From assembly GCF_018320785.1 (NCBI RefSeq), contig NC_054866.1, forward strand, positions 9,206,487 through 9,270,486: 64,000 nucleotides of DNA, given 5' to 3'. Of the stretch, positions 12,901-26,000 are shown piece after piece (position 1 is the stretch's first letter; each line of letters opens with the position of its first letter). Below the pieces are notes generated by a model. The model was not told the origin of the DNA. It worked only from the letters and a program-made list of their open reading frames with translations, and ran no database searches. The stretch comes from Cheilinus undulatus (lineage: Eukaryota > Chordata > Actinopteri > Labriformes > Labridae). The position numbers were made by a program, and so were the translations under genes.

Positions 12901-15900
12901 CAAGTAACTCCACAGAGGTTTCATGGACCCGGTCTCCTGACAGCACACTCATCCGCCTTACATCTAAAGGTCGTATTCAGTTCCTGGACCCCAGGAATGG
13001 CCGGGTCAAAGCATTTCCAAACCAGGCCTCAGAGAGGAACTTCTCCATCCGCATTGATGAGCGTGACGCCTCAAACCCGGGCTGTTACCTCTGTGACTGG
13101 GGTGAGGGCTGCATTCAAGTGGAGCTGACTGCTGAGGAAGGTAAAAATAATTCTGTTTAAATCTTGTTTCAAGTTCACTTATTGGTCCCTTTGGTGTGGT
13201 TTGTTGGGGATTAGAAAGCACAATGAAACATTCTCTCAGAATTATAACCCCATTTCCAAAAAAGTTGGGGCGCTGTATAAAATAAAAAACAGAATGCACA
13301 GATTCCCAGATTTCATAAACCCATATTTTATTCACAATAGAACAATACACAGCATGTTGAAACTGAGATATTTTACCATTTCATGAAAAATATGAGCCCA
13401 TTTTGAATTTCAATGCAGTAACAAGTCTCAAAAAAGTAGGGACGAGGCAACAAAAGGCTGGAAAAGTAAAAGATACCAGTGAAAAACAGTTGCAATGAAT
13501 TGCCAACAGGTCAGTAACATGACTGGGTATAAAAAGAGATTTTTAGAGAGGCAGAGCCTCTCAGGAGTAAAGAAAAGCAGAGGTTCACCAATCTGTGACA
13601 AACTGCATTTAAAAAATGTGGAATGATTTCAGAAAAATGTTCCTCAACATTAAACTGTGAAGACTTTTAATATCCCACCATCTACGGTCCATACTATCAT
13701 CAAAGATTTAGAGAATCTGGAGAGATCTCTGTGTGCAAGGGACAAGGCCGGAGTTTGGTATCAGATGCTTGTGATGTTCAGGCCCCTAGGCGGCCCGGCA
13801 TAAAAAACAGACATGATTCTGTACTGGGAATCACTGCTCAGGATCGGGAACACTTCAGAAACCATTGTCTGTCAACACAGTTTGCCATACCATTCACAAA
13901 TTCAAGCTAAAGTTATCATGCAAAGAAGAAGCTAAATGTGAACACGATCCAGAAATGCCACCATCTTCTCTGGGCTAATGCTCATTTTAAATAGACCGAG
14001 GCAAAATGGAAAATTGTTCTGTGGTCACATGATTCAATTTGAGATCCTTTTGGGAAACCACAGATGCTGCGTCCGGTGGAATAAATAGGAGAGGAACCAT
14101 CCAACTTGTTATCAATGTACAATTCAAAAGCCTGCATCTGTGATTGTATGGGGTTGCATCAGTGTTCATTTTGTCGACTAAAACTATGACTAAAAATGTT
14201 CGCCGACAGCCTTTTTTTCTGTGACAGTAACTAACAAAAATAGATCTGGGATGACTACAACTAACAGAAACGAAGTTTAGTTTTCATTAAGACGACTAAA
14301 ACTGCACTAAAATGTGATGCAGTTTTCGTTAGACATTCAAAATCTGTGATATTTCTCCACTGCAGTTAAATCTGTCAAAAAAAAACAAAAAAAAAAAACA
14401 ATGCAGCTGTATCTATTCTGCCTTTCAGCTGTAGAAAGCAGGGACCCCAGGTTTGGCAGAGAGCAGAGAACACACAACCATGATTTGGTACCAGATTTAG
14501 GCAAGAAAATAAATGCTTGGACTAAAATTTAAGACAAAAATTTGAAGACTTTTTATGGACTAAAACTAAAAAGGATAGAAATGACTAAAATGTGACTAAA
14601 ACTAGGACTATAATTAAAATAGCTGCCAAAATTAACACTGGCTTGGACTAAAAGTAAAGACTAAAATGTGAGGACCTTTTATGGACTAAAACTAGACTAA
14701 AAGGTTTTGAGTTTTCTTCAACTAAAACTAGACAAAAACTAAAAGGAATAAAAATGACTAAAGTGTGACTAAAACTAAAATGCATTTCATTTAAAAACTA
14801 AAATTAAAAATTGCTGCCAAAATTAACACTGGGTTGCATTAGTGCCTATGGTGTGAGTAGCTTACACACCTGGAAAGACAAAACTAAAAAGTAGATGAAG
14901 GCCTTAGAGCAGGGATGTCAAGCTCAAGGCCAAATCTGGGCCATGGTACAGTTATACCCAGCCCTCAAGATCATATCATATTGTTATCATAACTTGCCCA
15001 CCAGTATGAGGTCTGCAGATTTCCTCCAATTAAAAAAAAAAAAATCAATTTAACCGTGATCATTTAAAATATCCTTATTAAGTCTTGAAAACTGGAAAAA
15101 GTTAGGGGTAAAATATTTAAATAAAAAGTATTTTGACCTTTTCAGTTCATAACTTTGACATTTTATCTCATATTTTGACCTTTCATACTCCCAATTTTGA
15201 ACTGTATCTCACATTTTGACCTTGTCAACACCATCTCTGACTTTTAACCCCATAGTTTGAACTTTTAGACACACATTTTAAATTTAAAGTCATATTTTGA
15301 CCTTTAAGCTCATGATTTGGACATTCTATCTCACACATATGCCTCTAAAAACATTGTTTTGACTTTTAGTTTAGTGTTTTGATCTTTTGAACAAATAAAT
15401 GTGACTTTATATCTCAGATTTTGAGCTTTTAAACTTTTCATTTTGACTTCTTTTTAAATTCTTAAAATCATTTGTCATCAGTGCTTAGTTTTTCCTCCCA
15501 TAATTCATTACTGGTGAAAATTATGTTGACAGTTTATGGCTAAATGTTGACCCTGTTATGCTCTCAGGTTAGACCATAATTCTGAATCCCACCCCTGCCT
15601 TAGAGCAATAAGTGCTCCTATCCTGACAACGTCTCTCTCAGGGAAGGCCTTGCATGTTTCAGCATCCATCACAACAGCATGGCTTCACAGTAGAACAGTC
15701 CGGAGGCTGAACTGACCTGCCAGCAGTCAGACTTTTCCCCATTAGAAAACATTTGGCACATCAAAAATGTAATTATGTCCAGCTATGTGCTCACACTTCA
15801 GGCTGACTTCATCCTACACAATTTTAAGCCTGACTTCTGGCCAGATTTGCACCCCTGATGATCATAAGGAGTTGCACCATGAGTGAATTTATCCACTGGG

Positions 15901-18900
15901 TTAGGGTCCCTACAGTGGCTGAAGGTGCTCCTAAAGGACTCATAGTGTATCAGTATAAAATAATCCTAAATTTTGTGGGGTCAAAAGGATTATTTTTGAC
16001 AGGAGACCAGACAGCTTCACCAACCCATTATTACGAACGCCGTTTGGTGCATATCCCATGCTCCCCTTTTTTCCTGTCTCTCTACAGCTGTCATTTCTAA
16101 AAAGGTGAAAAGCCCCAAAATGATCATCAAAAGTCCGGCTCAGCTACTGAATCACAACATAATCTTCAATGTTTGGAATCGAGATACAGACAGGACATGT
16201 AGAGGATTTTTGTTTATTTCTTTATTAGCGCTTTTAAAACTCCAATAATGTCCTGGGTCAAACTAACCTGAGTATTATAGGGCAGTGGTTCTCATATTGT
16301 GGGTCAGGACCCAAAAATGGGTCACACAGCTGTTTTCAGTGAGTCATGAAAGTGTGTCTGAAGAAAAAAGTGTCAAAAAGTTGACAAAGGGGGTTTCAAA
16401 CGTTGAGCCTGTGGGCGACATCCGCTACGCCGGCACGTCTCATCAAGCCTGTTTTAGGAGAATACTGAAAAATATTACTTAGCAATATTTAGTGATTAAA
16501 ATATTTCTAATACTCATTTTCACTCATCTTTTATAAATTATGCACAATTATAGCAAAGGAAGATCTTAATATGATGACATGATAAACGACTTATCACGGT
16601 TATCAGCATGCATGTCCCTCCAGGGCTTCTGTAATGATGAGCTTTTTAAACATGGTTTGTCTTTCCTCTTTGTTTAATCTAAGGTCCAAAGTGAAACATT
16701 TAAGGGGTTGACATTTGCATTATATATTCTCATGAAGGATGTGGTGGTGGGTCCTGAGGCTAGACCAGCTGTGAACTGCTGATGTAAGGGGTGTAAATGT
16801 GTGGGAGTGTTGATCACAGAGATCTCAGGATGAAAATTATCACTGCATTAATCTTTCTTGTCGTTCAAATAAAAAATGGGCCAGTTTGACTAGATCACCA
16901 CATAAGGGTTACAGTTTGAAGGTTATGCTCTTAAAATTGTGAGCAGCAGCTTCTGCAGAGACGTGTGGCCTCTTCCTTTCCATGGTCACAATCTTAGTAG
17001 GCCATGCACATGAGAGCGGACAAGTGAGAGAGCGCGAGTTTCCTGTACACATCTTTGTTAAACCACAACTTTCCATGCAGGTACAGAAGACAAGAAGTTT
17101 CTGATTTACATCTGTGTCATTGTGGCCACCCTCCTGCTGCTGGGTGCCGGCTCTTACTTCTGCTTCAAGTGGATCCGTGAGTACCTGCAAAGTCTGGCAT
17201 AATCAGTGCATAATAAGGAAGATTTGGTTATAAGATGATGCCTTTTAAAGACATTCCCTGTTTGGACAATGAATCAACAGGGTTTATATCCGTTTTGGGC
17301 TTTTGGATACCAAGTGTTAACTTTTCATGCTTTGTGAGACCCCAGTAACCTTGCAAAGCAGATGGATATGCCCGTTTCTGTGTTTCTCACTGGTGAATTC
17401 ACCTTGCAAAGCTCCTATCTGAACTGTTTGGGCCTGGATGGAAAGTGACAGGACCAATCAGCGACGAAGGGCAAGTACTCTCGGGTGCGGTGGAGTCATG
17501 AAGTAGCAAGCAGCAACAAGAAGACAGTGCAGTTATGGCGGAAGACATTAGCATGGATTCTGCTAAAGTGCCAGTTTTATCAGAACTTGACGACATTTCT
17601 TCATTAAAAGAAGAACACAGAACAGCATTAAGTTGTTTTCTTTTCAAAAATATAAAAGTCTATAGTCGCCATGTTTCGCGTTATGCTGTTCTAAATGGAG
17701 TTTATTCCTCGGTAGTGGCATACACGCACCTCGGGAGCAGCTACGACGTCACGTGTTTTGTTGCTCTGATTGGCCTGTAGAGATGTGATGGACAGAACAT
17801 TCATCCAATCACCCTCCGAGATTTTTTCAAAGGCTCTGCCCTTTCCCAAAGGCTGGCTATCAGAGGTTTTCCAGATGGATGTGTGGGACAAATCCATCTG
17901 GTGTGTCAGGTTAAGACCCCAGTACTTACTCAAAATAGTTTATCCAGTAGCTCAGACTGCAAACAGAGGTGGTCTGGGATGCCTTTGTTTGGCATGGTGT
18001 ATGGTGTCTGTTTTGGGACATTCTCAGGTCTCAAAGTCAGCTGTCAGATCTCAGGAAAAGAGGCATCAGGTGTCAGGGAAAAAGGATCAGGTCTAAGGAA
18101 AAAAGACATCAGGTTTCAGGGAAAAAAGGCATTGGGTCTCAGGGAAAAAAGGCATCAGGTCATGGAGAAAAAAAGGGTATCAGGTCTCTGGAAAAAAGAC
18201 ATCAGGTCTCGGGAAGAAATGGCACGAGATCTCAGGAAAAAAAGGTCTTCGGTCTCAGGATAAAAGGCATCAGGTCTAAGAAAAAAAAGGCATCAGGTCT
18301 CAAGAAAAATGCATCAGGTGTCAAAGAAAAAGGCATCAGGTCTTAGGAAAAAATGGCATCAGATCTCAGGAAAAAAGGCACCAGGTCTCAGGAAAAATTG
18401 ACTTTTTTCTGACACCCTTTTTCCTGAGATCTGACACCTTTTTCCAGACACCTTTGTTGCTGACACCTTTTTCCTGATCCTTACATGATCCTTTTTCATC
18501 TGAATTCTGACATCTTACACAAGACCTGAAGATGTCCTAATATGGACACATTGCTGGTGTGGTTGGGTTGAGGCAGTGTGTACAAGCATGACTTAAAGCC
18601 CACCCAAGACCACCCATCACCAAACATGATCAGTGGTATTCTGCGAGTAAAGCTTGGCTATATCTATGCCTTTTTAATCCCATTTCAATCTTACCAGGAC
18701 TCAACAAGATTTACAAGTGAGCTCTGATATCAGATCATCTCTGAAGATGTACTGATGACACATAGTTAACCCATAACACATAGACTACACTTTGGCAAGT
18801 GCCAACATGCAGTAAATTGGTATCCTAAAAGCTCATCACTGCTGCAAAATGCAAACAAGATGTTCTTCTGTTTCAGAAAATCGCAAAAAGGCAACTCTGG

Positions 18901-20017
18901 AAATCTCTGTCAGTTCTGCCTGCACAAGTGGTGAGCAATTATTTCATAATTTAACAATTGAACAGCTTCTTCTAATTATGTATCAATCACTGCTGTTGTC
19001 TCAACCAAACATTCTAAACTTGGCACAAAAAGTAAGGAGATTCGGCTGAGAGTTTCAGCCATATCACCCTGCAAACCTCAACTGCAAATCTGTAGAAGAC
19101 AGCCCACACTTCCTAAGTGCTGACAGGGTGAGAAAACAGTCTTCTTGGGGTGTCACAGCAAGAGTCAGTAGCAACAGCAAAATAAGCTGTTTAGTATTGG
19201 CAGAAAAGATTTAACACATTTCATGGGCTCAAACCAAATACTCAGCTCTGCTGCTCATCCTGCAAATGCATGTTCCTTCTAAATATGGCACCATTTCAAA
19301 GGGAAAGAAACAGGCTTTACAACAGTACGAGATTTATTGACAAGAAACATCGTTACAAAGAAATAATAACATAATTTCGTTACTTTTTGTGCAAAGTTTA
19401 GTTATATGAAACTTGTTTGTTGTATCATTCATGTGACTGAGAATATCTTATATCTTACAACTTGTTTTTAATGATAGCTTTTGTATCCTCGTACACTGGA
19501 TCTCTTTTTCATTTGTTTAAAAAACAGCCCATTGAGCCATGGTTTTATTATAGTTCTTTGGCCGGTTATCAGGCATTAAAAAGTCAGAGCAGGGCACATG
19601 TCTATTGATTGTTAATTATAGGTGTCACTTTTTAGAATTAGTTTTTAACCTGGACTTTAATTTGAAAAATTATCATCTAAACCATTCACTTTAATTCAAT
19701 TCAGTTTCAATTAACGTGACTTTTTGAAGCATACTTTAGAGAGCTTATTGAACAACCAGCTAGAATGCCCTGGCTGTTTTATTGTGAAATGCTGCTTCAC
19801 TGGCATGAAGTGACACACTTCTAGAGCTTTGCTGGGCTAAAGCAAAGACTGCATTTTTGAAGCAACTCCGTGATGAAAGGTATTTAGATTACAAAACTTT
19901 CTAGTGATCCTTGAAAACAGCAGTTTTTTAAATAATCATGATGGATCATTCCAGAACTGGAGGGCAATTTAGCCACCAGAACCTTTGAAAAATTACCTTT
20001 TTGTCCTTCAAATTTCT

Positions 20018-20060
<43 letters not shown>

Positions 20061-23000
20061 TTTTTTAAAACTTCAGGTAATAACTCATCAAATAGTGAGT
20101 TTGGGCCAACTCAGTAACAGGGTTGCAAGCACAGAATACAATCGAGTTTCTAATTAAAGTAACCTGGCTGCAGATCATATTGTCTTTTCATTTTTTTATC
20201 CAAACATTTTATCAATCGATTAGACAATCATTCAAACTACTTTTTTTTCTATTTTGAAATATTAAAGATGTTCGGATGAAGTTAAAGTTGGCATATTCCC
20301 ATAGTGATCATTCTGTTACTCGTCATAATTATGAAAGCAAGACTAAGAAAATATTTACTGGTGTTTTTAACTTGTGGTTTATACTTATAAAGAGGTGAAA
20401 GACAGAACCAGCGTAGACTTCAATATTTAACTGAATCAAGGAAAAAGTAAAGGCAGAATTGATCTAGATGTTTATAGTCACAGTGCCTCAACCTGAAGAG
20501 GTTGAAAAAATCTCGATTAGCTCATTTTTTATCAACATGGTTTTCATGTCTCATTTGCTGCACTAAACGTGCAAAACGCGCCGAGTGGGATAAGCATCTT
20601 TTAGTCCATCGACTACCAGATATAGAATAGAAAATTTCAAAGTTACATCTAATATTCTTAGAGATGGAAGCAACAAAAGAGTATCGTTCACACATAAACT
20701 TCTTTCTAAGGGTGAAGGGAAACATTCCTTAGAGAGTAATGATCCCATTTAGACTGTTTTTTAGCTACCTTTGTGTAAAACCAAAGCTGTGATAGTTTTA
20801 ATTTGATAGTACACACATATTTATCCGAGTGTAAATGTAGGATGGGTCTTAATGAGCAGGTGTTGCATTTCTGTAGTCCTTTTTGTCATTTTAAAAAATG
20901 GAAAAAAAGCGGTCGAAATAGCTGATATCACCCTACTTGACGACTCTTTGAATTTCCCTCAGGATTAATAAAGTAGGCTATCTATCCATCTATCGAATTT
21001 AACAGAGACGTCTGACGTTGATGGCGGGGAGGAGCTAAAATCACCTTACCGGAAGTCAACGCGTCAGTCAGCAGCAGTGTTGCCAGTTTGGGCGGTTTTC
21101 CGCGGGTAACAATGGACTGGTTCTCCTCGAGTTAGCCATGGTTTTAACTGCATCTTGACAGACTGGATTACATTCTTAATTGTTTCGTTAGGTTAATTTA
21201 AACGATAGTTACGAAAGTAAGTGAGTTCTCCTTGATGTCCGTGAACGTCTCAAACTGTCAGCAGCTCTTTCGAAGCCTGTCAGTCTCTCTCAGTATCACG
21301 TAGAGTTCACTGGGAGCAGCCCTGTTGTGACTGGGAGAGAGCGCAAGAGCGCGCGCGAGAGAGAGATGAATGTGCACGTCGGGACGTGCGTGGTTTTTGT
21401 GCGCGTGCGTGCCTGCAAGAGAAACAAACTCTCAGAGACCGATGAAGACGGCAAATTTAGTTGTTTTGGCGTTGGCGACGGCCCACAGTAGCCTGTACTG
21501 AGTTAGCGAAAACAAGCGAAACTGGAAAACGTCATATTGAACAGGAAGAGCGGAGGTCCTGTTAAAATAAGCAAATAGTAGAACTCTTCAGTATTAAACC
21601 TTTTAGCAAGCAAAACATTCTGGCGAGAGGAATTATGAATTAGCCTACAGTTATTGTATTACACACCCAGCTGCCACATAGTGATGTACCTATAGCTATA
21701 CCTCTACAAAGTTATGATCGGATGTTTATCTGTGTTCATCGATGTGTTCATGGAGCAACCAGCATCTAAAGGTGACATATCAGCACTTAATTATTTTGAT
21801 AAGCCTGAGTGTGTGCATGTGCATGTACGGCACACAGACGTGAGCAAACCAGCTACTTGCTGTTTGGTTTTATGAAAAACAGATTAATTTTGACATGTTG
21901 TTGAGCTCTGTAATATTTGCCGGTTTTGAGGAATAGAGATGCAGATGGTAGTCATTCACCTGAGATCGTGGTTGGCTACAGGTTGTTGCTTGTGGTTTCA
22001 GGAGTACATTTTGGTGTGCTTAAGCTGTCAGTGAGCTTTTTTTAGTATTGTACGTTCGTCAAAAGAAAAAGACAGCACTAAATATTGATTATTATGCGTT
22101 TTTTGTGCAATCTGGCGGTTTTTAGACAGGGTCTGGGCTGGGAACTAACAGTCGTATCTGGCAACACTGGTTGGAGCTCCTGGCGAGCAGGAATGTACCA
22201 AGAAGAAAAAAAAAGTGTTTGAAAGAGAAGAAGACAGAAGAACAAGAAGACGGTGTTTTAGGAGAAAATGATGCGTTCATTGAATGTCCATCAAACCCTC
22301 CAGTTGTTTTATGGAGAGGAAGACATAGATGGTGAGCCTCTTTCATCTTCATTGTCCGAGGAGGAAGAGGAGAGTGACGCTGAGGATGATGAGGTGACTG
22401 ACCCGTCTTTTATCATCGAGGAAGACAGGTCAGTCATGAATATTTGTACCTTTTGTTTTGTGTAATGCTCTACTGTAAAAGTTGTAAACCTGTTTCATAT
22501 GCATATAATGTTATAGATTTAGGTAGGGTTATGTGTAAGGAAGATTCAGGGTGAAATAATAAATAAAGAGATGGATACATTTCTATCAGATGGATATAAT
22601 GATTTTCCTTCTATTTATTTTGGTTTATATTTTACATGTTTATTTCTATATGCTACCTCTTGTAATATTACTAGTAAGGTTTTCTTATGTGTGACCTGAG
22701 TATTCACATTGTTGCATGGAGCCAGAGAATGAGAATTTTAGAGAGGGACTTGGATGCATTGGAGGACCCCCACTTCACACCGAAAGTCAGGTGAACGCCA
22801 CCATATCTCTTCTTCTAATACCGGAAGTCACTTGAACTGAAGGCCTTCTTTGTTGTTTCTTCATGCATCGCCGCCATATTATCATAGGCAAGTTTGTCAC
22901 ATAAGGAAATATAAGTAGATGAAAAATATGTGACTTTTCAGAATAACAAGCACAGTGATTACATAACATTATTTTACTAAATTGATTTATGATCCAAATT

Positions 23001-26000
23001 CAAGTATCACTTTGCACAGACATACTATGCGATGGGAGACTGGCTGGCTGGACGCCGGCATCACCACCATGTTGCCGGAGGCAAGTCCACTACGTCATTC
23101 AATACAGTAGACAAGGATTGTGTACGTTTTCAGAACAAAAAGCTCAAATGACAAGATTACATGGATTTTATGAATCATTTAACAAGTGATCCATGTTAAA
23201 ATAATAACTAATAGTGAAATTTAAGTATATATAAAGAAGTCGTAAATCTATTTTCCTGCAGACAGGCTATTTTGGCACAAACTTATTGTCTACTTGTATT
23301 TCCTTACTTGGAGGACTTACCTCTATTACATTGAAGAAGACGTGCAGTTCAAGTGACTTCCGGTATTAGAAGATGAGATATGGCAGCGATTTTCAGACTT
23401 CTGGTGTGAAATGGAGGTCCTCCTATGCATCCAAGTACTCTTGGAATTTTAGTGCCCTCGTGTGCATATGAATAACAACCTGAACAATCTCTAATTTACA
23501 CATTATTGTCATGCACTTGTACAGCTATGAAGAAAATGGACCCTCTGCACAGAGGCCTACCCAGAGAGGGTGTGGGAGGAGGAGTAAGACAAGGTCCAGA
23601 TCTCCACAAGCTCAGCCCCACAATCGCTTGGAGCCTTGGAGAACAGAAAAAGACCCTGACACTGCCCCACAAATCAGCCGGTTCATGCCACGAAGAACAC
23701 CAGGAGCCCAGGTGGACACTCATGCAGCCTATTCCCCTCGAGACCTGTTCCTGCTGTACTTCTCCCCAACCACAGTGCTGACCCTCTGCAGAAACACCAA
23801 CAAGTATACAGCAAAAAACAAAGAAATGGGGAAGAAGTACAAATGGGAGGATGTTGAAGTTGAGGAGTTCTACAAGTTTCTTGGGCTCCTTACATACACA
23901 TCGCTGTTGTCACTGCCAAGTATCAGGGATTACTGGAAACAGAACAAAATCACATCTGTGCTGTTTCCAGCTACTGTGATGACGAGGGACAGATTCAGGG
24001 CTCTGCTTTGGAACATTCATCCCAGTGACCCAGAGGAGGACAAAAAAAATGATGAGAAGAAGGGAACACCAACTTATGACAAGTTGTTCAGGATCAAGCC
24101 CCTCATGGACGACATCCTCAGTGCCTGCCAGGCTCATTATCACCCAAGGAGAGAAGTGGCTGTTGATGAGAGAATGGTGGCCACCAAGGCAAAAACTGGT
24201 ATGACCCAGTTTATGAAGGACAAACCCACGAGGTGGGGGATCAAGCTGTTTGTGTTGGCTGACTCGAGCAACGGCTACACAATAAATTTCAACATTTACA
24301 CAGGCAAAACACACACACAAACAGTGCACGGGCTCTCGTACGATGCTGTGATGCACCTGATACAGCCATCATACCTCGGCACTGGCTACCACATTTACAT
24401 GGACAATTTTTACACAAGCCCCCAGTTATTCCTCGACTTGGCCCACATGAAGTTTGGAGCCTGTGGAACATACAGGGACAACGGGAAAGGGTGTCCAACT
24501 GGGAGAGAAAATGCTCTCACCAGAAAATCAGAGAGGGGCGCATTGAGATGGATCAGGGAGGGCTCCCTGGTCTTTGTGAAGTGGATGGACTCACGGGAGG
24601 TGTCCGTATGCTCCACAATCCATCCAGCAGTTTCTGGGGAGGTGATCAAGAGGAGAGTGAAGGAGAAAGATGGAAGCTGGGCAGTGAAGAACATCCCCTG
24701 CCCCACCCCAATCATCGCCTACAACAAGAACATGGGTGGGGTTGACCTGTCTGACCAGCTGCTACAGTACTATTCTACCCATCGCAGAAGTGCAAGCTGG
24801 TACCACACCCTCTTTTTGCACCTTGTGGACATCGCCACCACGAATGCCTACATCCTGCACTGTGACATCAGCGCCTCGAATCAGGTGAAGCCCATGTCCC
24901 ACAAGGACTTCCAAACTGAACTGGTGTCCCAGCTGTGTGGGGTGGACAGCACAGGCTTGCCCATCAAGAGGAGGGCTGACCACATCCCTGTTGCCATCGC
25001 CATGGTAACAAATGCCAGCATGAAGGCCACACAAGGCCGCAGAATTTGCCAACACTGCCACCAGGTGGACAAAAAAAGAAATCTCACTCCCTGGAAGTGT
25101 CAATCCTGTGATGTGGCTCTGTGTCTCATTCTGAACAGAAACTGCTTTGCAGAGTGGCATAGATAAAAAAAAAAAAGGCACCTCATTTTATACAGTTGTA
25201 GTACAGGGGTGTCAAACTCAAGACTCGGGGGACCATTTCAGCCTGTGGTGCAGATGTACCCGGCCTGCAAGATCATATCATATTTTTATTTTTACTGGTC
25301 CACTGTTATGAAGTCTGCAGATTTCCTCCTGTATAAAAATATAAACTAAACCTTGATGCTTTAAAATATCCATGTTAAGACAAAAAATCTAAAAATTAAA
25401 GGGCAAAAATAACAAGATAAAAGTCAGGAATGTGGACATTAATTTGTCTTTTCATTTGACATATTCAATTTGCTTTCACAATTACAACTTATGATTTTCA
25501 CATTTTATTTCTTATTTTGACCTTTTAATTCATAATTTTGAATTTTTCTCTCATATTTGACCTTCTACATTCACAATGTTTAATTGCAATTTATATTTTG
25601 ACTTCTAAAACTCATGAATTTGAATTGTATGTCACATTTTGACCTCTTCAACTCTAACTTTCAGTTTTAATTCCATATTTTGACCTTTTAGACCTAGATT
25701 TTGCCTTCAAAATACCAAATGTCAAATTTTATCTCATATTTTGAATTTTAATGTTTTATTTTGACTTTTAATTTCATGTTTGACCTTTTGAACTCATAAG
25801 ATTGACCTTTTTATCTTAGATTTTGAGCCTTTTAAATTACCATTTTGGCTTTTTTTTTTAAATCTCAAAATCATTTACCATCAATGCTGAGTCCCACCGC
25901 CCCCATAATTCATCACATCAGGTTGACAGTTTTGGGTTGAATGTTGACCCTGTTAGAATATCAGGTTAGACCTACATTCAGAATCCGGCTGTGACTGTGT

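Larger units (their letters stand above)
13241..15775 (+). pseudogene. Tc1-like element, decayed, split by two hAT insertions
   Basis: Starts with 'accccatttccaaaaaagtt' just after exon 2 of the Ig receptor gene. A decayed transposase follows: helix-turn-helix region at 13540-13740, mid-region at 13790-14160, resuming at 14832-14909 and again at 15606-15775, where the frame reads like SPDFSPLENIWHI, the conserved block before the last catalytic residue of Tc1 proteins. Stops and indels break it, and the 3' end is missing. Two hAT elements interrupt it (separate entries). The 3' extent is approximate. Confidence 0.65.

Noticed and set aside
13006-13350. 114-codon minus-strand frame
   Set aside because: It is antisense to the Ig exon and to the start of the Tc1 remnant.
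17535-17780. A RecQ-like helicase gene
   Set aside because: Only about 35 codons resemble a protein, the frame ends at once, and it lies inside a duplicated mobile element.
17883-18346. Two ~125-codon frames
   Set aside because: They are translations of the ~22-bp minisatellite (repeated Lys/Gly/Ser words), with no independent coding evidence.
23511-25166. Single-exon transposase starting at the ATG at 23511
   Set aside because: The acceptor at 23523-23524 and the upstream acidic exon 22268-22428 join in frame and give the longer N-terminus typical of the family.
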